This document shows, piece by piece, positions 13,601 to 24,153 of a stretch of 64,000 nucleotides of DNA. Position numbers and translations under genes: made by a program. A model generated the notes under the pieces. That model was not told where the DNA came from, made no database searches, and saw only the letters and a program-made list of their open reading frames with translations. Within the stretch, counting starts at the first letter, position 1, and every line of letters starts with the position of its first letter. The stretch spans positions 1,074,048 to 1,138,047 of the forward strand of contig VXBA01002661.1 of assembly GCA_013399895.1 (NCBI GenBank), in the 5' to 3' direction. Source of the stretch: Serilophus lunatus. Lineage: Eukaryota > Chordata > Aves > Passeriformes > Eurylaimidae.

Positions 13601-14538
13601 CCAGTACAGCTGCAGACATGGTTGCTTTCAGTCTTGCATCAAGATCATCTGGGTTAACATTGACCAGAATAGGTCAGATGATTACTAGCTACCATTTTGC
13701 AAGCAGGTTTCAGAGGGCAGTAGCCCTCTGGGAGGAGGAATGGGAGATGTTGATGAGCCACAGAAGCCTGTAATGCCTTGTGCTTGGCTCAGCTACAGTT
13801 GGAAACATACCTGACTGTAGGCTCTAACTCCATGTGGGCAAGGTAGTAGAGTCTTAGTATTGCACTTCCAGCTTTCATTCTCTGTGCAATTCATGTCTTT
13901 CCTGTATAGGTCAGCAATTAAACATTAGAGATGCCTGTTTTGTGGCTTTGTTTCAAACACCTTATATGTGTGCTTAATCTAGAAAGCAGGTTTTCTAGGT
14001 CAACGAATTATTCTAAGAATAAGCATTAGGTTTAATTATTATCTACTTAGTCCTGTACTGTTCAGAGGCTGAAGTGTATGTAGCAACCTCTTATCTCTTT
14101 TGGTATCCGTGCTGCTGTTCTTTCATGTTGTAGTAAGTCTTCTCTTCAAACTAGAGGTATCCAGTGTACCTCATGTAGGCAGTAGCTACCTCTTAAGTCT
14201 GTTTGGCTCTATGCTAAGTCTTATGCTAAGATCTAGAACTATGCAGGGATTTGAGCTCATGACTTCCCTCAAACTTCAGTACCAGCTGTGTGCATAAATG
14301 TTCGTAGTGAAATTCAATTTGTGTTCTCTTAGATACAGAAGAACTGTCAAAATGGCCGTGTTATAGATGTACTCAGCTTTGTCAACTCTTCTTTACGGTC
14401 AGTCTTTGGTGTATGTATATTCTGAAGGAAGCTGTTAAATATTGCCTTTACACAGCATACATGTTATTTCTGTGAGCAGTAAAGGCTTGTTCTGCTAATC
14501 TTAAAAGTAGTTCAACCATGGGGGGGGGGGGGAGGGAG

Positions 14539-14576
14539 NNNNNNNNNNNNNNNNNNNNNNNNNNNNNNNNNNNNNN
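14539..14576. other. Assembly gap (38 Ns)
   Basis: Thirty-eight undetermined bases follow a run of 13 Gs and GAGGGAG. Guanine homopolymers often break short-read assemblies, so the gap probably reflects sequencing difficulty. Single undetermined bases also occur at 212, 14927 and 59263, all next to G- or GC-rich runs. Confidence 0.95.
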
Positions 14577-14629
14577 TTATCACTGACTTTTCATTGTTCA
14601 GCTGAAGGTGGGACATTTCAATTACAGGG

Positions 14630-15601
14630 TGTAGTGGTTTGACCCGTGCTGGCTGCCAGGGGCCCACTACAGCCACTCTCTCACTCCCCCTGCAAACAGC
14701 AGAGGACAGAAAATATAACAAAGGGCTTCATGAGTTGAGATAAGGACCATAAAGTATTCCTCACTGATCACCATCACAGGCAAAACAGACTCTATGTGGG
14801 ATAATAGTTAAATTTATTACTAACAAAATCAGAGCTTAAGAATGAGAAACATGAGGCATCTTTCCCCCACCCCCTCCCCCCCCCTCCACATTCAGCCTCT
14901 TCTCCCCCAGTGGTGCAGGGAGACAGNAGTCCATCCCTTGGGCAGCAGCTCTTCAGACACTCTTGCCACATGGCTCACATTCCACAGGGTGCAGTCCTTC
15001 AGGCACAGGCTGCTCCAGTGTGGGCCCCCCACAGGCCACAAGTCCTACCAGAAAATCCTGATCCAGCATGGACTCCTCTCCCCACAGGCTACAGTCCCCT
15101 GCCAGGACCCTGCTCCAACATGGGTCTCCCACGGGCTACAGCCTTCCCCCAACCTCTACCTGCTCCAGCGTGGGCTCCTCCACGGGCTGCAGGTGGATCT
15201 CTGCACTCCTGTGGTCCTCCATGGGCTGCAGGGGCACAGCTGCTTCACCATGGTCTTCAGCAGAGGCTGCAGCTGGATCTCAGCTCTGGTGCCAGGAGCA
15301 TCTCCTGTCCCTCCTTCTGCACTGACCTTGGTGTCTGCATTGTTGTTCACAGGCTCTCACTGTGCTCCTCTCCACCATCCATCTTCATCTGAACCTTTCC
15401 CCCTTCCTTCTTAAATATGTTATCACAGAGGTGTTCCTTCAACTGCTGATTGGCCTGGCCTTGGTCAGCAGCGGGCCCAGCCTGGAGCTGGCTGGCATTG
15501 GCACTGCTGGACATGGGGGAAACTTCCAGCAGCTTCTTGAAGAAGCCTCCCCCTCAGCTCCCCCGCTGCTACCAAAACCTGGCCACAGAGAAACCAATAC
15601 A
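14630..15601 (-). mobile_element. Solo LTR of an endogenous retrovirus, copy 1
   Basis: A 972-base element begins TGTAGTGG and ends CCAATACA. It is flanked by a perfect 5-bp direct repeat CAGGG (14625-14629 and 15602-15606), as expected of an LTR integration. Read on the minus strand it shows a TATA-like ATATTTAAG near 15410-15420 and an AATAAA near 14810-14815, in the order expected for U3 to R, hence the strand. The middle holds degenerate 30-40-base units built on TGCTCCAGCATGGGCTCC and CCACGGGCTGCAG. Similar copies are widespread in bird genomes as I recall them. No gag, pol or env sequence adjoins it, so it is a solo LTR. Its open frames (up to 190 codons at 14842-15414) are a by-product of GC-rich repetition. 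It sits antisense within ZBTB10 intron 2. Confidence 0.8.
15010..15290. repeat. Degenerate minisatellite-like units inside LTR copy 1
   Basis: Units with a core of 'CTCCAGCGTGGGCTCCTCCACGGG' type recur imperfectly every 30-50 bases, for example near 15021, 15064, 15114, 15166 and 15220. The same array is seen in LTR copy 2 at about 46480-46830, so it belongs to the LTR family and is not a local expansion. Confidence 0.65.
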
Positions 15602-16879
15602 CAGGGGAAAAAAATCTATGAAGAAGAGATTAATATTTTAAACAGAGTATAAAGATTTTTTTATTTTTTCCTCTGCTAAATCCTGTAGCCTGTTTTTATT
15701 TGCAGACTTTTAACCTTAAGATCAAGTAATCTTTGCTCTTACCCAGAACTGTACAGCACTACTTTTTCACTAATCCTTTCTTGTGTATTACAGAAGGAAG
15801 TTTTGCTGCTCACCTCAAAGGAATGTGTAGTTGGCATGTCTATAGGGTATCTGTGTTCTATTCCTTGAGCTGTTGTGAGATGCCATTGCTGGAGTCCATC
15901 GCTCCAAATTAGCATAAGGAGTTCTTGCCTCTTTTGGACATAACAGCTATTAGAGTCTGTAATTTAAAAAAATTTTCCTCACTGCTTTGTTTCTTAGAGG
16001 AGAGAGAGATTTTATTCCCTTCTCTTTCCCCTTCTTTCTTTCTATACCAAAGCAGCTAGGTGGATGAGCTAAAATACTGGTATTTCTCTTCCTTCCTTTA
16101 CACAAGCTCTGCTTTTGAAAAGCTCTGATAGAATACCTAGTTTGGGAGTTATGATCCAGCTTTGCTTGTCATTTGCTGTTGTCTAATGGATAGGATAGAA
16201 TAGAATTATAGGCTTGTTAACTGATACCCTTCTGAACTGTTGTCTTATGTTGAAGACAAAGCCACTGCTGCCAGCTGTAACATGGCCTGAGCACTAAATA
16301 AAACTACTGTATATGTCTAATGCTATGAGGATTTGTAATGTGTACTTTTTCAGTAAAACTGTGTTGTGAGTGTTTGAGTATGCAGCTTGGCACTAGCTGC
16401 ATGAAATTCTAGTTTGCCCTAAGAATGTCCTTTCCTGAAAAAGTCCTTCAAACGAGCAGCATGGAGATAAAGAAAAAAGTTTTTGAACTAGTAAAACAGT
16501 TTGAGTTGAAAGCAAAAATGCCTCTATTTGTTATTAAGCCCTTCTTAAGAGTTTTCACAATGGTGACAGTGGGAATCCAGTGTGAGGACCTGAGCACCAT
16601 CCAGAGAAATAAAAGGAAATGTGCCACTTAGAGCTGCTGTTTGTTTGTTTAGCATCTGTTTGCCTGTGAGGAAAGCTGGAAAATGAACACAAATCCACTA
16701 CAAGTTCCTGTCTTGGGGACTGAGAGAAAGATTGATTTGCACTCTTTGCCCCACAGCTATGATTTTTTTTGTTAAATTCCTAGTGCAGCTTTTTTTTTTT
16801 TTTATAGTTCTCTCTGTTCTGTAACAGTGATTCCATGTTAACTGATGCAATTTCTAGTCGTTACAAAAGTATCGAATTA

Positions 16880-17450
16880 TCATAGAATTACAGAATATGC
16901 TGAGTTGGAAGAGGCCCAATAAGGATCATTGAATTCAGCCCTTCACCCTGCACAGGAACATCCCCAAGAATCACTCCATGTGCATGACAGCATTATCTAA
17001 ACTATTCTTGAACTCTGTCACTCTGGTGCTGTGACCACTTCCCTGGGGAGCCTGTTCCAGCACCCAAACCACCCTCTGGGTAAAGAACCATTCTTCAAAT
17101 ATCCAACCTAAACTTCCCCTAACAACCTCAGGCCATTCCTTTGGGATCTGTCACTGGTCACCACAGAGAAGAGATCAGTGTCTGCCCCTTTTCTTCCTCT
17201 CACAAGGAAGCTGTAACTGCAATGAGGTCTCCCCTCAGTCTCCTCTCCAGGCTGAACAGACCAGGCGACCTTGGTCACTCCTTGTACGGCTTCTCAAAGC
17301 CCTTCACCATCCTTGTTCCCCTCCTTTGGATGCTCTCTAAGAGCTGAGTATCTTCCTTATATTGCAGTGCCCAAAACTGCCTACAATATTCAAGGTGAGG
17401 CTGCACCAGTAAGACCACAGCAGGATAAGCACCGCCCTTGACCAAGCAAG
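16880..17450 (-). mobile_element. CR1 LINE fragment, 3' end, in ZBTB10 intron 2
   Basis: The sequence starts CATAGAATTACAGAAT, the reverse complement of the ATTCTRTG tail that closes CR1 elements. It then follows the familiar CR1 reverse-complement text: CTTCCCTGGGGAGCCTGTTCCAG near 17040, CTCAGTCTCCTCTCCAGGCTGAACAG near 17235, and CTTGACC near 17440. It is therefore a 5'-truncated CR1 inserted antisense to ZBTB10, covering the end of the reverse-transcriptase frame and the 3' UTR. The frame is degraded. The far boundary is approximate. Confidence 0.9.
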
Positions 17451-18208
17451 AATCCTTTTTAAGCTTTGTTCACTTCTGAAGGAATTTGTTCTTTTAAAGA
17501 GGAAAAAGGGATAGAAAGGCAAAGTGAACTGCATGAAGTCTAAAGGCCAAATGAAAATACAAAATGTAAATACACAAATGAGTCTTTTAAGCTTAAATAT
17601 TCTGAGTAATTATGATCTCTTGAATTGATGTGGTTTTGGTCTAATGGAGATGATTATTCAGAAAACGATTTAAGCACAGCTGTAGGCTATATTATAAAGT
17701 GCTTTAAATACCTTTATTTATATTTATTCACCACAGAGATATTTTAAGGCAATTAAAAAAATCATACCTCCAGTAGAAAATGTTTACTTTTCTACCAAGA
17801 CGACTGCCTGTCTTCTTGACACGCCTTGGCAGAGCAGATGAAGTCACTATGCAAAGTAGTTGTAAAGGGAATCCAGTGGAAAGCCTTTCAGCCTGGTTGT
17901 GATGGTAGTGAGGGAATAAATATCCTTACCATAAAAGTTCCTGTAGTATGAAAAAAGCTCTGAATCTTCTTCTAAATGGGGAGAAGAAATGGTGCTGTGG
18001 AGAGAGTAGTTCAGAAATCTCATTTCATTGATATTAGACATGCAATTGCTTGTTAGTTTCAGTATTAAATACTATGTGAAAAAAACAATGTAATTACTAT
18101 TTCAAGGTTAGAAACTTTTTTGTAACAGTTTAACAAAGATATGTGTTTTGCTAAACAGCATGGCTGACTAGAATCCTGGAAGCTAAAGTAAGACTGTGTC
18201 TTTAATAG

Positions 18209-18382
18209 CTACTTCTAGTGACTTCAAGTACGGCCTGCTGCCGGGCACTTCTGGTGACTTCAAGTACGGCCTGCTGCCGGGTACTTCTAGTGACTTCAAG
18301 TATGGACTGCTGCCAGGTACTTCTAGTGACTTCAAGTATGGGCTACTGCCAGAATCTTGGCCAAAAGAAGCTTGGGAAAATG
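18209..18382 (+). CDS. ZBTB10: ZBTB10 exon encoding the four FKYG repeats
   Basis: This 174-base exon (phase 1 at both ends) lies between TTTAATAG and GTAAGT. With the G from the previous exon it reads A, then four copies of a 12-residue unit: TSSDFKYGLLPG, TSGDFKYGLLPG, TSSDFKYGLLPG and TSSDFKYGLLPE. It then ends SWPKEAWEN(G). Mammalian ZBTB10 has the same arrangement of DFKYGL(L/I/M)PG units just before the zinc fingers. The function of the repeat is not known to me. At 36 bases per unit it could mispair in replication, so copy number may vary between species. The antisense strand is also open across the repeat (18183-18392), which is a periodicity artefact. Confidence 0.95.
18211..18354 (+). 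repeat. Tandem 36-bp coding repeat, 4 copies
   Basis: Four adjacent 36-base units, each starting ACTTCT and running through GACTTCAAGTA, with GG(C/A)CTGCTGCC or close variants at the end. The units differ at a handful of third positions and by one Ser/Gly change. They encode the repeat described in the exon entry. Confidence 0.95.
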
Positions 18383-20323
18383 GTAAGTACATCTGATGAA
18401 GACAAGTTTGTCCTTTTTTTGCCTCTGATAGGACTTTTATCTTTTGTGTCAGTGCTTGTAGTATTTGGTTAATTTGTTGGAAGGTTTATAAATTATGTAA
18501 ACACTTAATTTTTTTCCATATCATTTGCCTTTCTGGAAAGTGGAAATATGAGGACTTCCTTGGAGGGAGAAGAAGGAATTCAAATGTATGGAAAAATAAA
18601 AACTGAACATGATTTATATCTGCTCATGCACTGTGCCTGAATGTGAAAATACTAAATACAGATAAGTGAGTTTTGAAATTGAACACTTGGATGATGAAGA
18701 TACAGAATTAAGTAAATTTTAAAAGGAAATCTCAGCATATGTCTTGTTATTAAAATAAAAACTTCATTGCAATAAGTTTTGAGCTCAGTGCAGCTGTAAT
18801 TAAGCCGCCTTCTGTCAGTTAAAGCAAGCAGTTATCTGTGGTTATTTTTCTGTCTGAAAACATGCCCAAAATGCCACCACTTCTAAAACAATTGTTATTA
18901 TATCCTTAAAATACATAAAGTCTTCACTAAACAGAAGGCCTTAAGGACTGGAAAGTAACAATACTTACCTCTTCTTTGTAACTTTGAGCTCTTACTGAGA
19001 CCTTGTTTATGGTTTACTTAAATATTTTGATTTTTACAGTGGAAGAATTTGAGTCATCAGAAGGTGAAATTTGCTAGCAGTCAAGGAATTAGAACATGAA
19101 TTTTGGGAGGTCTGCCTGTTATACCCCTATTGATGTGTATAGGACTTATTTTTCTTCATATAAGCCACTGTGTGGCATTATGTTGACATGCAGCTCACAC
19201 AAGTGCTCCAACATACCAGTGCAAACTTCTGAATATTAGCAAAATCAAACTTCCATGTTATGATGAACTGTGGAGCTCAGAGGAGGCAACTCTGGATATA
19301 GCCCTCCAGGCCCATGCACATAACATGCAGTTACTTATGTTGTCTTCCTGCCATTAGAAAAATTTCTAATGTTTCTGAAGATTAGAAATGCTTGCACAAA
19401 ATTATGTAGCCTTAGCCAGTGCTTTTTTGGATGCTTCTAGGTCGTCATGATTATGTTAATAAATTCTCACCTGTAGTAAATTGAGCCAGTATCCTATTCT
19501 CAAAATCATCCCTGTATTCCTGTGTGGCCTTCTCCATGTCAGCATGCTGTGTTCTTCCATTTCACACAGTAATAGGCAGCCGTATCAAACCTGTTTTGCA
19601 CATATCCTTGGAGCAAATGGTTACCTGTGGTCCAGGGATATGTAAAGAGCTCCCTTCCATCGTGAGGAAGAAGTGAGATATTGCTACTTCCAGAAGTTGT
19701 TTCTGCTCTTTATTTTTCTACTGATAGACCAAAGTAGAAAATAGGTCAGATCTGAACCAGTACTTTTCCTTTTTAGCTATTTCAGAATTATGCTACCTCT
19801 TGTTAGTCCTACTCATTTTGTCAATATCCGTTCTTGGTTAGTTATATTTTTTTATTGATTTGTCAGTCAGATCTTGGCAGACAGTTCCTGCACATAATTC
19901 TAAATAGAATACTGGGAGTGAAGATTGTAATTGTCTAAATGCTGCAGAATTAGAGGGCTTCTAATTCAGAAGAAAATGTTTTCTGGTATAGGTGACCTCT
20001 AGGAAAATGGAATACTGCTAAATTATAGTTAACTTATTCTGATTCATGAAACAAGACTTCTTTTCAAAGTATTGATTTGTACTTCTGCAGTAAAAATACT
20101 TTGGTTACAAGTAGATATTTTTCTAACAGGATCATACATGGAGAACTTGCTGGCATTTGTGATTTCTGCAGATAGGCATTGTTCTAATTTGGCTCCTGAA
20201 AAGTCACGTGGGTGCTTTATTGTTTTGGCACCTGTTTATTTTTGTGCACCAGGCAGAACATACTGAAATATTTTTGTGTGTGTGTTTCATCATCTTTTCT
20301 TCTGATGGCTTATTATCTTGTAG
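18383..20323 (+). other. ZBTB10: ZBTB10 intron 3
   Basis: Bounded by a consensus GTAAGT donor and a TTATCTTGTAG acceptor. The 1.9 kb is AT-rich single-copy sequence in which I see no repeats or further exons. Confidence 0.8.
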
Positions 20324-20499
20324 GCGATTCCTCTGCTTTAATCATGAACAAGTTGAAGTGTCCACACTGTAATTATGTAGCCAAATACAGAAGAACACTA
20401 AAGAGACACTTGCTCATTCACACAGGCGTGAGATCTTTCAGTTGTGACATCTGTGGGAAGCTGTTTACACGAAGAGAGCATGTAAAGAGACATTCCTTG
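20324..20499 (+). CDS. ZBTB10: ZBTB10 exon encoding zinc fingers 1 and most of 2
   Basis: The 176-base exon enters in phase 1 and leaves in phase 0 at a GTAGGT donor. It reads (G)DSSALIMNKLK, then a classical C2H2 finger CPHC...HLLIH (C-X2-C-X12-H-X3-H; first cysteine pair at 20359-20370). The linker TGVRSFS follows. The second finger CDIC...H-S-L has its cysteine pair at 20443-20454 and ends before its last histidine. That histidine is supplied by the next exon (HSL|VH). Finger 1 has the RRTLKRH helix and finger 2 the RREHVKRH helix, which should set DNA specificity. ZBTB10 fingers are reported to bind GC-rich/GT-rich sites, including TTGGGG variant telomeric repeats. Bases upstream of 20324 that keep the frame open (from 20212) are intronic. 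Confidence 0.95.
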
Positions 20500-21719
20500 G
20501 TAGGTAATCTCAAGTGTAAGTGTATTGATTGTGTTCACATAAACATCTAAACTATACCTTCTGTGTTCTTAACAGAACATGTAGTGTCAATCAAGACAGT
20601 CACAGGAATTCTGGTAACTTCAAGGTTATTTTTAAAGTGATGTCATAAAGAGATACAGTATGTGTCACTATTCTGTAGATAATGAAAGGCAGTTTTGGCT
20701 TAGTGTCACTGCAGTAGAATGGCACATCTTGTTCTACAATGCTGCATCACTGTTTTTTGTGAGGGTGCCCTGTTAGTTCAGCAATTGTACAATATCTTGG
20801 GGTAGTTCTGAAATGTTTAATGCACAACTAGACAAAACTATAATATAGTATCTGCTTTAAGATTTAGGAAAGAATGAAAAGTATTTGATGCAGAAAGTGA
20901 ATGTCTGTCTGATAGACTACCAATGCCATAATCAGCAGTTCAGCTTACCCTGCCCTGTGCATGTTGCATAACTTGGGATTTGAGTTGAGTACTTGTGTTT
21001 ATCTGAGGACCCAGAGAAAGTGTTACCTGTCTGGGGTGTTTTGCAGGTACTTTAGTCTATAAGGAGATTAGACTTCATTATAATATTTACTCCACAAAAT
21101 CCGAGGTGTGTTTTAGGGGAATAATAAAAGCAAGACTGTGTTGTTGTTGATGAGAAGATAGTAACATTTCTTAAAGCTGTGATTTTTAAAAAAACCTCAT
21201 TTTGCAACATGCTTTGTAGACAGACAGAAGAAGCTAGGACATGAAGTGGGGTAAATTGCACTTCTCCAGGGTGCTGCACCTGGGTTGGGCAACCCCCTGT
21301 ATCAGTCGTGGCTGGGGGATGAACAAGACCAAGAGCAGCCCTGCTGAGAGGGCCTTGGGAGTGCTGGTGGATGAGAGGCTGGACACGAGCTGGCACTGTG
21401 CACTTGCAGCCCAGAGTGCCAAGTGTATCCTGGCATGTAAAGTGTATCATTCTGCTTATGGAAGAGGCAAGTGTTCAGCTACCTGCTGAGCTGTAAGGAG
21501 GTAATTTGGTTGTGAGCAATAGCTCATGTATATTGGGGAATACATAAATAGATCTCTAGTAGTCCTTCTGTTACTCTGAATAGTGTTGAGTATCTTTTGG
21601 GAAAGTTCAAAAAACAAGTTTTTGTGTTAGTAATTATTATTATATCAATAGTTTTCTAGTACTGTATGCAGTGTAACCTGATATGCATGTTTTAAGCTGT
21701 TAAAATTTCTCTTCCACAG
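20500..21719 (+). other. ZBTB10: ZBTB10 intron 4
   Basis: A phase-0 intron from GTAGGT to CTCTTCCACAG that splits zinc finger 2 before its final histidine. It contains a CR1 coding fragment at about 21243-21440; the rest is AT-rich and unremarkable. Confidence 0.85.
21243..21440 (+). mobile_element. CR1 LINE fragment (internal reverse-transcriptase segment)
   Basis: The + strand translates as a CR1 reverse-transcriptase C-terminal segment, with landmarks VLHLGWATP, SRGWGMNKTKSSPAERALGVLVDERLD and CALAAQSAKCILAC. The match to the CR1 consensus as I know it begins near 21250 and ends near 21435. Neither the usual 3' tail nor the 5' part follows, so this is an internal remnant lacking both ends. 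It lies sense-oriented in ZBTB10 intron 4. Confidence 0.85.
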
Positions 21720-22025
21720 GTGCATAAAAAGGATAAAAAATATAAGTGTATGGTGTGTAAGAAGATTTTCATGCTAGCAGCCAGTGTTGGAATAAGGCAC
21801 GGATCACGACGCTACGGGGTTTGTGTAGACTGTGCAGATAAATCTCAACCTGGAGGGCAAGAGGGAGCAGACCAGGTGCAGGACACAGATTTCCCTAGGG
21901 ATGAAGAATATGAAGAAAATGAAGTGGGAGAAGGCGATGAGGAGCTTGGTGATGAGGTAGAAGAACAGAATGACCAGTCCCGATGGGATGAAGCTGGGGA
22001 AGTTTGTATGCCTTTAGATGACTGA
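21720..22025 (+). CDS. ZBTB10: ZBTB10 terminal coding exon: end of zinc finger 2, atypical finger 3, acidic tail
   Basis: It enters in phase 0 after CTTCCACAG and encodes 101 residues and a TGA stop. VHKKDKKYK completes finger 2 (its last histidine is at 21723-21725). Then comes an atypical third zinc-binding unit CMVC...GIRHGSRRYGVCVDC, in which a second Cys pair replaces part of the usual His pair. A similar shape is found in the related ZBTB8A. The tail is strongly acidic (RDEEYEENEVGEGDEELGDEVEEQND) and ends SRWDEAGEVCMPLDD, closely like the mammalian C terminus. The first residue here is valine, not a start methionine. Confidence 0.95.
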   Translation: MHKKDKKYKCMVCKKIFMLAASVGIRHGSRRYGVCVDCADKSQPGGQEGADQVQDTDFPRDEEYEENEVGEGDEELGDEVEEQNDQSRWDEAGEVCMPLDD

Positions 22026-23587
22026 CAGAGCATATGACTTCAGGGTGCTGCAAATGGACGCTGTATGGATTGACTATTTGAATTTTTGGACTGAAGGCTT
22101 GCAAAATATGGTACAGGCTGGATGGTAGTTACGTTGCTGTGAAAAATGTAGGGTCAAAGCCTTATAGCAAAAAAGGATTATTAATTTTTTTATGATATTT
22201 GCACAGGACTGTACAGCATACAACCACTTGGTTGAATTATACAGAGTCCTCACATCTACAGTCAGTTATCAAAAGAAAAATGTATTTTTTATTATTTATA
22301 GGCTATAGCTACTTGGGTCCTATTCAGACATAGTAGTAACTGTAATTATGTTACACATTCATGTACCTGTTAACATGAATGAAGAAAATTGCAACTTTTT
22401 ATGGAAATACAAAGACAGCTTTTCCAAATCCACTTGTACTATTGTCAGCGAAGCTAATTTGGGCTAGTGGCTCTTGTTTTCCACAAGCATGTCTTTGCCA
22501 TACAAACCTTACCTCTCCCATAATCTGACAGGTGAAAGCCAATCACTTAAATATGCGCCACAGATGTTGCCAAAATCATGTTGAAATTTGGTTTGAAAAC
22601 CTTTGGCTCTGTGCTGGCAGGTGGTATGGGTGATAAGCACTGGAGAAGTTGTTAATGGCATTAATTTAGTGTCTATTTTTAAAGAAGGTGGTTGTTGATT
22701 CATCAGTTTCAAAATGATAATGCAGAAGAAATGACAAATAATAGACTGATCGGAGCATGGGTAACTCTTGTGCCACTTGTAGTCAAAAGAGACAGTCATC
22801 CTAAAAGGTATCTGATGTAATAATGTTTCTTCCCTCCTCTAAGGTGCCCCTTCTATCAAACTTTTTGATTTCCCTGGTGTATACCTCAGTCCCCCAGAAT
22901 AAAAATACAAGGAATGGAGAAAGTGTCATATTAAACAACTCTTTGGTCAATAATTTCTTACTTGTCCGGTTTTTGGGTAGTTTATGATGTGAATTGGACA
23001 CTAGGCTGTTTTCCCCATCGTTCATCATTAAAATGAACACAAACTATTTTTTATTCTTTTGTACTTAATGGGTTATTGCTAGTATTTAATATGAACCAAT
23101 TTCATTTAATTTGCTTATTTGCAGGAATTTTTTAAAATTTTTTTTTAAGAAAAAAAGTCCAAAGCAAGATAATGCTCTTTGAATTGTCTACTTTTCAGGA
23201 GGATATAGTCCCTATGCTCTTTGTTTCAGATTTTTCTAGGAGGCTTGAAACTTGAATTTTTGTAGCCATGTAGATTTTTTTTTTTTCCTAAGCTTGTAAT
23301 ATTGTACCAATGATTTCAGGCCCCTTTCATAGGGAGGGGAGGGCATTACACCTTCACCTTAAACTCCTCTGTGGTGTTTAGCCTAAGGCAAATGAATTCA
23401 GGCAGTCGTTGGAACAATATGTCTGATGTGCTGTTATGTCACAATGAGTAAATATGCAGAGCATTTGTCATGACACATAGCTAGGCCAGTGTGACAGTAC
23501 TGTAAAAAAAAACAAATTGAGGGTCACCATATTTTTCAACCTTGTTTAATTTTAAAATGAGTATATTTTTTTCCTATTTTATATCAG

Positions 23588-23670
23588 GTAAATTATGATA
23601 GTTGTGTGGATAACTTTGAATTATGCTTTGATGGACAGAATCTTACTGGTGCTCCACCTGATCAAAGTTG
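23588..23670 (+). other. Exon-like segment inside the ZBTB10 3' UTR region
   Basis: A T-rich tract ending TTTTATATCAG precedes 23588, and a GTATGT donor follows 23670. The frame from 23588 stays open across the donor for 44 codons to a TAA ending at 23722. It is without a start codon, and an upstream TGA closes it at about 23560. The translated text is of mixed, protein-like composition (VNYDSCVDNFELCFDG...). It may be chance or an alternative terminal exon. Confidence 0.2.
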
Positions 23671-24128
23671 GTATGTATTTAAAGAGACAAGCTTTACTGT
23701 TGTCCATAGAACAGTAACATAATGTTAAGATATTGTTTCTGCTTATTGAAGCTGAAATGAGAAGTTTGAATAACAGTTATATGGGAATTAAAATGCTTTT
23801 TTTTAATCACCCTCTTGTTTCATTGGTAGCTTCCACATCGTTGTAAACCTGACGTGATTAGTTTTTTTGGGGGAGGGTGGGAAGGGTAGGGTGCCTTTTT
23901 TTACACTGAAGAATACATTTTGTTCTCATTGTTCTAGACTGAAATGAGTAATGTGTAATTCTGGTGGGGTCCAAAGTAGAAATTAGTTGGGCAAAAATTA
24001 TATGAATGAAAAAGTATTTTAAACGTTAAAGTAATGTTCTGCTTTGTGAATATGTAAGTATAGCATAAAGATTTTTTCCATCCCATTTATCCCTTTGAAA
24101 ACCATAGTTTACAATTGGTAGATCTGTC

Positions 24129-24153
24129 TATATATATAAATATATATATATAT
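24129..24153. repeat. (TA)n microsatellite
   Basis: A short, slightly interrupted TATA run, read as CTATATATATAAATATATATATATATC. Confidence 0.85.

Larger units (their letters stand above)
7642..18208 (+). other. ZBTB10: ZBTB10 intron 2 (10.6 kb)
   Basis: The intron lies between a GTAAAC donor (7642) and a TTTAATAG acceptor (ending 18208), phase 1 on both sides. It is mostly AT-rich. It contains a GC-richer patch (about 8620-8840), an assembly gap of 38 Ns (14539-14576), a solo LTR (14630-15601) and a CR1 fragment (about 16880-17450). I looked for, but did not find, a small phase-1/phase-1 exon for the linker residues that mammalian ZBTB10 seems to carry at this point. Confidence 0.75.

Noticed and set aside
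14842..15414. 190-codon open frame with Leu/Pro/Ser-rich product
   Set aside because: It lies entirely in LTR copy 1 and arises from the GC-rich degenerate repeats; all frames on both strands are open there.
18183..18392. Antisense frame with four repeats (YLKS(L/P)EVPGS)
   Set aside because: It is the mirror of the coding 36-bp repeat, whose period keeps every frame open or closed in step; the sense strand is ZBTB10.
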